From the NCBI GenBank assembly GCA_018223415.1, contig JAGTTQ010000001.1, positions 2,267,865-2,331,864 on the forward strand: a stretch of 64,000 bases of DNA. The letters are read 5' to 3'. Below, piece after piece: positions 59,532 to 64,000 of the stretch (positions are counted from its first letter, which is position 1; every line of letters starts with the position of its first letter). The stretch is from Eubacteriaceae bacterium Marseille-Q4139 (GTDB taxonomy: Bacteria; Bacillota; Clostridia; Lachnospirales; Lachnospiraceae). The position numbers were made by a program, and so were the translations under genes. A model generated the notes under the pieces. The model searched no databases, was not told the origin of the DNA, and saw only the letters and a program-made list of their open reading frames with translations.

Positions 59532-61070
59532 TTAGATAATTCCTGCCGGAAGATAAATCGGTGCTCCAGGTCCAAGCGGAAGACCGACAAAGTACCAGAG
59601 AAGCAGGAAAGCGATCCAGAGTACCTGAACGGCGGCAACAGTGGGGATACACGGAGCAAGGAAGCTTCCCAGCTTCATGTCCTTATCGTACTTTTCGTTC
59701 ATAACGGCCAGACACATGTACAGGTACGGAGACAGCGGCGCAAGAGCATTGGTCGGGGAGTCACCGATACGGTAAATTAACTGTGTAAAGGCCGGATGAT
59801 ATCCCAGCAGCATGAGCATGGGAACGAAAATCGGACCCAAAATGGTCCATTTTGCAGAACCGGAGCTCATGAACAGGTTAATCATGATGGTCAGGATGAT
59901 GATGCCGACAAACATGGGTGCACCGGTAAAGCCGACACCCTGAAGGAAATTGGCGCCTGCAATGGCGATGACCGTACCGATCTTCGTCCAGTTAAACAGA
60001 GCCGTGAACTGTCCGGCGGCGAAACAGAAAGCAACGAAAGAGCCCATGCCGGCCATGGCCTTTGTAAAACGGCTCGTCACGTCGCGCTCATTTTTAATCA
60101 CACCTGTGGTAACGCCGTAGGCAATACCGCAAAGAACAAACATTAAAAGGATAATCGGGATCAGGCCGCTTAAGAAAAGGCTGCCGACGATTCCGCCGGT
60201 TTCCGGATTTGCCAGAGGGCCGGCAACGATTCCGATCACGATAACTGCAACATAGACTAACAGAACGATTCCGCTGTTGCGGAGACCCTTTAACTGGATG
60301 GGGGTCAGTTCCTCCTTGCTTAAGGCCGCTTCGCCGTGATATTTTCCGACACGGGGCTCAAGGAGATGGTTCGTGCACCAGCCGACAACGATGGTTACAA
60401 GGAAGGTAGAAGCAACCATGAAGAACCAGTTGCAGGCGCTGTCAACGGTGAAAGTAGTGTCGCTTCCAAGAAGCACCTGGATCGAGGTGTTGGTGATACC
60501 GGCTAAAAGAGAGTCGGTTCCGGCGATCATCAGGTTCGCAGAGAAACCGGCGTTAGCGGCAATCCATCCGCACATGAGGCCGGCCACCGGGCTTCTGCCG
60601 ACGCCCAGGAAAGCGATGGCTGCGAGCGGCGGAACGAGAACGCTGCACGTATCGGAAGCCAGGTTTCCGCAGGTACCGATCAGGGCAACCACATAGGGAA
60701 CAATCCCTGCGGATACGTTGGCCATACTTTTTTTCAGAAGGCTGTCAACCAGTCCGACCTGCTCACAGAGGCTGATACCTAATGTCATGGACAGTACCAG
60801 GCCGAGAGAAGCGAAGCCGCTGAAGTTCGTGGTAACGCTTTTGAGGAACCAGGATAAGCCTTCCTGTGAGAAGAAGTTCTGAACGACTACCTCTGACCCG
60901 TCTGACGGACTCGTCACGGATACACCCAGCATGGAAAAAATCAGGGATAGAACTGCAATAAACAGGAACAGCCACATGAACATGGTGAATGGGCTGGGAA
61001 GCTTGTTGCATCCATATTCGATTACATTTAGAAAGCGGTCCATCAATGAACCTTTTTTGTTCTTTGCCAT
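59532..61070 (-). CDS. AbgT family p-aminobenzoyl-glutamate transporter
   Basis: A 512-residue transporter with about 11-13 membrane segments. Family signatures include CGNLASDTCSVLVPPLAA near residue 133, NAGFSANLMIAGTDSLLAGIT near 172, and the last-third SSGSAKWTILGPIFVPMLMLLG near 420 (shown in parts). Members import p-aminobenzoyl-glutamate, or export antifolate compounds such as sulfonamides. AGGAGG lies before 61070. An M20 amidohydrolase of the AbgB type occurs at 5839-7158 but not in the same operon. Confidence 0.92.
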   Translation of the reverse strand: MAKNKKGSLMDRFLNVIEYGCNKLPSPFTMFMWLFLFIAVLSLIFSMLGVSVTSPSDGSEVVVQNFFSQEGLSWFLKSVTTNFSGFASLGLVLSMTLGISLCEQVGLVDSLLKKSMANVSAGIVPYVVALIGTCGNLASDTCSVLVPPLAAIAFLGVGRSPVAGLMCGWIAANAGFSANLMIAGTDSLLAGITNTSIQVLLGSDTTFTVDSACNWFFMVASTFLVTIVVGWCTNHLLEPRVGKYHGEAALSKEELTPIQLKGLRNSGIVLLVYVAVIVIGIVAGPLANPETGGIVGSLFLSGLIPIILLMFVLCGIAYGVTTGVIKNERDVTSRFTKAMAGMGSFVAFCFAAGQFTALFNWTKIGTVIAIAGANFLQGVGFTGAPMFVGIIILTIMINLFMSSGSAKWTILGPIFVPMLMLLGYHPAFTQLIYRIGDSPTNALAPLSPYLYMCLAVMNEKYDKDMKLGSFLAPCIPTVAAVQVLWIAFLLLWYFVGLPLGPGAPIYLPAGII

Positions 61071-61509
61071 AAAAGACCTCCTGTCTTAAGTAATAGACTT
61101 GGGGAATCTCTGGCCCGTTCTTTTCAAAGGGGCGGAGATTCATTGGATCGAAATCATCCGTTTTTCTGCAAAAAGGAGGTTCCGATACTGCCGCAATGTC
61201 CTGGCGCCCGCGCGGCCTGCCGGAATTTCGCGGCTGATGTTCTGCATGAGATGGCAGAACAGATGAAAATGGTGCGGCTCCTATTGCGCCTCCTTTCTGC
61301 ACCTCTTGTCCCATTTTGCGGGAAGTTGTTATGAGATAATATAATAGGTCTATTCTAGCACATTTTGGGAAAAATGAAAGGGATTTGTTAAAAAATAATA
61401 AAATTTAATAAAATTGCGTTAAGAAAATATCAATTTTATACAAACAAAAAGCAGCCGCACCGGCAGGCCCGCGAAAGGCCCGCCGTGCGGCTGACTGTTA
61501 TGAAACGGA
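61071..61509. other. Non-coding region upstream of abgT
   Basis: 439 bases with no supported gene. On the minus strand a promoter can be proposed near 61345-61375 (TTTCAT, 16 bases, TAGAAT), giving a long leader of over 250 bases to abgT. The leader has GC-rich segments but no riboswitch I recognise. The far end (61380-61450) is very AT-rich and ends with the oxidoreductase terminator. Confidence 0.45.
61453..61492 (-). terminator. Terminator of the oxidoreductase gene
   Basis: AGCCGCAC (61453-61460) pairs with GTGCGGCT (61485-61492), and an inner GGC/GCC-rich stem continues to a GAAA loop. On the minus strand GCTTTTTGTTTG follows. It lies 17 bases after the stop. Confidence 0.85.
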
Positions 61510-64000
61510 TTAGCAGGTTGCACCGCCCACAAGGTGAAGCTGTGCGCCGATAATCTCGTCGCGTCTCTTTAAGATGTCGTCGGATAAGAGCTGTTTTTCC
61601 ACATTCTCGAAGCCAAGGCGCTCGATGGTGTCGGCGAAGCGCTCGCCGGTCTCGCCCTGTTCGCGGAATAAGAGGATGGCCTTCTCGATGATGGAGAGGA
61701 CTTCTTCCTCGGTGGAGAATACCGGGCTTAAAGCATGGCCGTGAGCCACTCTCTTGCCCCAGCGGCCGCCGATGTAGATCTTGTAGCCGTAGGTGCCTTC
61801 GTCAAGTGCATGGAACGGGCACTTTCCGACACAGCGTCCGCAGTTGTTGCAGTTCTCGCCGTCGATGACAAGCTTTCCGTCCTTGACGGCAGAAGCCTTC
61901 ATCGGGCAGGACGCCTCAACCTGGCAGACCTTGCAGCCATGGCAGAGATCGCTGTTGAACTGCGGGATTCTCTGGCCGACGATACCTAGATCGTTAAGGT
62001 TCGGCTTTACGCAGTTGTTGGGGCAGCCGCCGACCGCAATTTTGAACTTATGCGGAAGCTTTACGCCGGCGTAGCCATGGTAGAAGATCTCGTGGATCTT
62101 GTCGGACAGCGCATAGGAATCCAGAAGTCCGTACTGGCAGGTGGTTCCCTTGCAGGCCACAACCGGACGCACCTTGGAGCCGGTGCCGCCCGTCTCTAAG
62201 CCGGCATCTGCCAGATCCTCGCGGAGCGCGTCGATGTTTCCGTAGGGAACACCGATGATTTCCATAGTAAGACGCGTCGTCATGGCGATGCGGCCGCTGC
62301 CATATTTCTCGGCTGCCGCGGCGATGGCCTGGTTCTCAGCCGCTGTGATGTTGCCGTTTCTTGTGATGACACGGACGTTGAAGTTGTCGGTTCCCTTATT
62401 GTGGAGGCAGCCGAGAGCCTTTAAGCGGGTGATTTCCTCGGCGCTTACGGTCACTTTTCCGGCTGCTGCCTTCTTATAAATATTGAAGGTCAGTCCGCCT
62501 TCGAGAACCTTCGTGTTGGTGTAGCCGTAGAATTTCAGGCGGTTCTGGAGCAGGTAGCTTCTCTTGCCCTTTGCACAGATAATCAGGATCTTTTCATCCT
62601 TATCAAGGCCGTCCACAGGCCCGTTCACCTGATTGACATCCACATACGGCGCATCCGGGATGGCCGGAACAGGAGACGTATCAATAACCTTGTAGCCGTC
62701 AGCGGCGCCTGCGGCAAATTCAGCCGGTGAAAAGCTCTCCAGGATGCCGTCCATCTTGTTTGTCAGGATGCTCACAGCCGTCACAAACGGATGGATTGCC
62801 GTGGAGAACGGCGGCGCGTAAGCCATGTCAAGGTTCATGAGCTGATCAACGGTGGCGTCCATGGTGATGGCGGTCACGGCCACGTCGGTCACTTTGTCGA
62901 CGGCGCCGGAGCCGAGCACCTGGAGACCAAGGAGCTTTCTGGAAGCTTTGTCAGCTACGGTTTTAATAATAAAGGTGGAAGCGCCCGGATAGTAGTGTGC
63001 CTTGTCGTCAACGATACAGAGGTTGGACACCACATCGTAGCCCTCTTCCTTTGCGGAAAGCTCGGAGAGGCCGGTGCGACCGCCGTTTAAGTCGGGAAGC
63101 TTTACGACAGCCGTTCCGAGAACGCCCTCATAGGAGACATCCTCGCCGCAGAGCGCCCTTGCAAAGGTGCGGCCCTCCATGTTGGCAGAGGAACCCATCG
63201 GGGACCATGCCCGCTTTCCGGTCTGACGGTTTACGACGCAGGCGCAGTCGCCGGCTGCATAAATGTTTTCTAAGTTGGTACGGAGCTTTCCGTCCACCGG
63301 AATCGTGCCGTTGGGCATGAACTCCAGGCCCGTGTCCTTTAAGAAGGCGGTGTTGGGACGGATTCCAAGGGACATGACGACGATGTCAGCCTTTAATTCT
63401 CCCTTGTCGGTCTTGACGCCCTCGGCCTTTACGGTGCCCGTGATGGACTCCATCTTCGTGCCGGTTAAAACCTTGATGCCCTTCTTAATCAGATGGCGCT
63501 TTGCATAGTCGGCCATCTCCGGGTCGAAGCCGGGCATGATCTGATCGGCCATATCAATGACTGTGACGGAGAGACCCTGGGCAAGCAGGTTTTCGGCTGC
63601 CTCAAGGCCGATGAAGCCGCCGCCGACAACCACGGCCTTCTTCGGGGCGTTGGACTCTAAATATTCCCGGATTTCGATGGCATCCTGGGGAGTACGCATG
63701 GTGAAGACGCCGGGAAGAGTGATGCCCTCTAACCGCGGGACAATGGGAGATGCGCCCGTGGCGATGAGACAGACATCATAATCATACTCTTCGGTATTTC
63801 CTGTCCGCAGGTTCTTAGCCTCGGCCTTTTTTCCGTTTACATCAAGCTTTACGATCTCGCGCTCAGTTAAAACCTTTGCGCCGGTCAGGGCGGAGAAGGA
63901 AGCCGGAGTATTTACGATGAGCTGGGACTTGTCAGGAATCACATTCCCCACATAGTACGGAAGCCCGCATCCGGCATAGGAAATGTCTTTTCCCATGGTT
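61510..64000 (-). CDS. FAD-dependent disulfide reductase / rhodanese / sulfite-reductase-like / ferredoxin fusion (5' end outside window)
   Basis: At least 829 residues; the N-terminus with the first FAD loop lies beyond the edge, since the visible part begins with DISYAGCGLPYYVGNV, which is internal in CoA-disulfide reductases. That Cys is the redox Cys. Next come the NAD site VVVGGGFIGLEAAENL near residue 120 of the visible part, the second FAD motif YAAGDCA near 245, and the dimerisation domain. A rhodanese domain follows (ILIICAKGKRSYLLQNRL near 470). Then a nitrite/sulfite reductase module with siroheme-type cysteines (CKGTTC, GGCPNNC) and two 4Fe-4S sets (CHGCKVCQVEASCP, CNNCGRCVGKCP). 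Electron flow from NAD(P)H to a sulfur substrate is inferred. Confidence 0.9.
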   Translation of the reverse strand, partial: TMGKDISYAGCGLPYYVGNVIPDKSQLIVNTPASFSALTGAKVLTEREIVKLDVNGKKAEAKNLRTGNTEEYDYDVCLIATGASPIVPRLEGITLPGVFTMRTPQDAIEIREYLESNAPKKAVVVGGGFIGLEAAENLLAQGLSVTVIDMADQIMPGFDPEMADYAKRHLIKKGIKVLTGTKMESITGTVKAEGVKTDKGELKADIVVMSLGIRPNTAFLKDTGLEFMPNGTIPVDGKLRTNLENIYAAGDCACVVNRQTGKRAWSPMGSSANMEGRTFARALCGEDVSYEGVLGTAVVKLPDLNGGRTGLSELSAKEEGYDVVSNLCIVDDKAHYYPGASTFIIKTVADKASRKLLGLQVLGSGAVDKVTDVAVTAITMDATVDQLMNLDMAYAPPFSTAIHPFVTAVSILTNKMDGILESFSPAEFAAGAADGYKVIDTSPVPAIPDAPYVDVNQVNGPVDGLDKDEKILIICAKGKRSYLLQNRLKFYGYTNTKVLEGGLTFNIYKKAAAGKVTVSAEEITRLKALGCLHNKGTDNFNVRVITRNGNITAAENQAIAAAAEKYGSGRIAMTTRLTMEIIGVPYGNIDALREDLADAGLETGGTGSKVRPVVACKGTTCQYGLLDSYALSDKIHEIFYHGYAGVKLPHKFKIAVGGCPNNCVKPNLNDLGIVGQRIPQFNSDLCHGCKVCQVEASCPMKASAVKDGKLVIDGENCNNCGRCVGKCPFHALDEGTYGYKIYIGGRWGKRVAHGHALSPVFSTEEEVLSIIEKAILLFREQGETGERFADTIERLGFENVEKQLLSDDILKRRDEIIGAQLHLVGGATC

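Noticed and set aside
63994..63996. ATG at 63996 as the true start of the oxidoreductase
   Set aside because: The protein there begins inside the FAD domain; the N-terminal nucleotide-binding motif must lie beyond the window.

Overview
The window looks like a chromosomal stretch of a Gram-positive, spore-former-type anaerobe of the class Clostridia, most like a moderately GC-rich Lachnospiraceae member. The evidence is strong AGGAGG-type ribosome binding sites, lipobox SBPs, a ChW-type cell-wall repeat protein, a SAM-I riboswitch before metK, an anaerobic siroheme/ferredoxin reductase fusion, and an in-frame UGA that is best read as selenocysteine. The genus is inference. Start codons were moved from the longest open frame wherever a Shine-Dalgarno sequence decided the matter.

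Layout. 1-2486: citrate lyase beta and alpha subunits (citE, citF). 2671-4386: an AT-rich IS3-family element sitting in the loop of a host inverted repeat. 4500-7158 (minus): M20 amidohydrolase plus two membrane proteins (DUF3100 and a partner). 7412-9413 (minus): LysR regulator and zinc alcohol dehydrogenase, divergent from a UGSC-family selenoprotein (9624-11342, UGA at 9933) and a DASS anion transporter. 13018-16432: LysR regulator divergent from a ubiD/ubiX/lpdD-like decarboxylase operon. 16408-19762: RpiR regulator, GNAT, nucleotidyltransferase, MBL hydrolase. 19844-24025: a Pro/Gln-rich repeat protein and a large membrane-anchored protein of unknown role. 24350-29912: a complete dipeptide/oligopeptide ABC operon.

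30254-33175: murA and riboswitch-controlled metK. 33270-33467: a duplicated double-palindrome repeat. 33514-36807: a two-component system and an M15 carboxypeptidase. 36847-37569 (minus): PHP phosphatase. 37925-43196: a nitrate/sulfonate/taurine-type ABC transporter with an amidohydrolase inside the operon, then a glycerophosphodiesterase and a LacI regulator. 43346-45025: DEAD-box helicase behind a terminator-like leader. 45330-46604: AAA/DUF4143 ATPase behind 23-bp repeats. 46803-49458: lactonase, aroC, rpiB. 49507-51492 (minus): aspartokinase and a signal peptidase I carrying a zinc-ribbon-like insertion. 51620-58039: DUF3810, branching enzyme, MscS, HD protein, polysaccharide deacetylase. 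58135-61070 (minus): a degenerate deacetylase, an FMN-binding protein and an AbgT transporter. 61510-64000 (minus, running off the edge): a CoA-disulfide-reductase/rhodanese/sulfite-reductase/ferredoxin fusion.

Themes: uptake and breakdown of organic acids and aromatic or amide-linked acids (citrate lyase, UbiD operon, M20/AbgT, DASS), each with its own regulator, set among housekeeping and envelope genes. The strongest non-obvious signal is the selenoprotein. Conventional gene calling would split it into two fragments at the UGA. No selA, selB, selC or selD gene is visible here, so the recoding claim rests on the UGSC motif, uninterrupted frame and the hairpin after the UGA.
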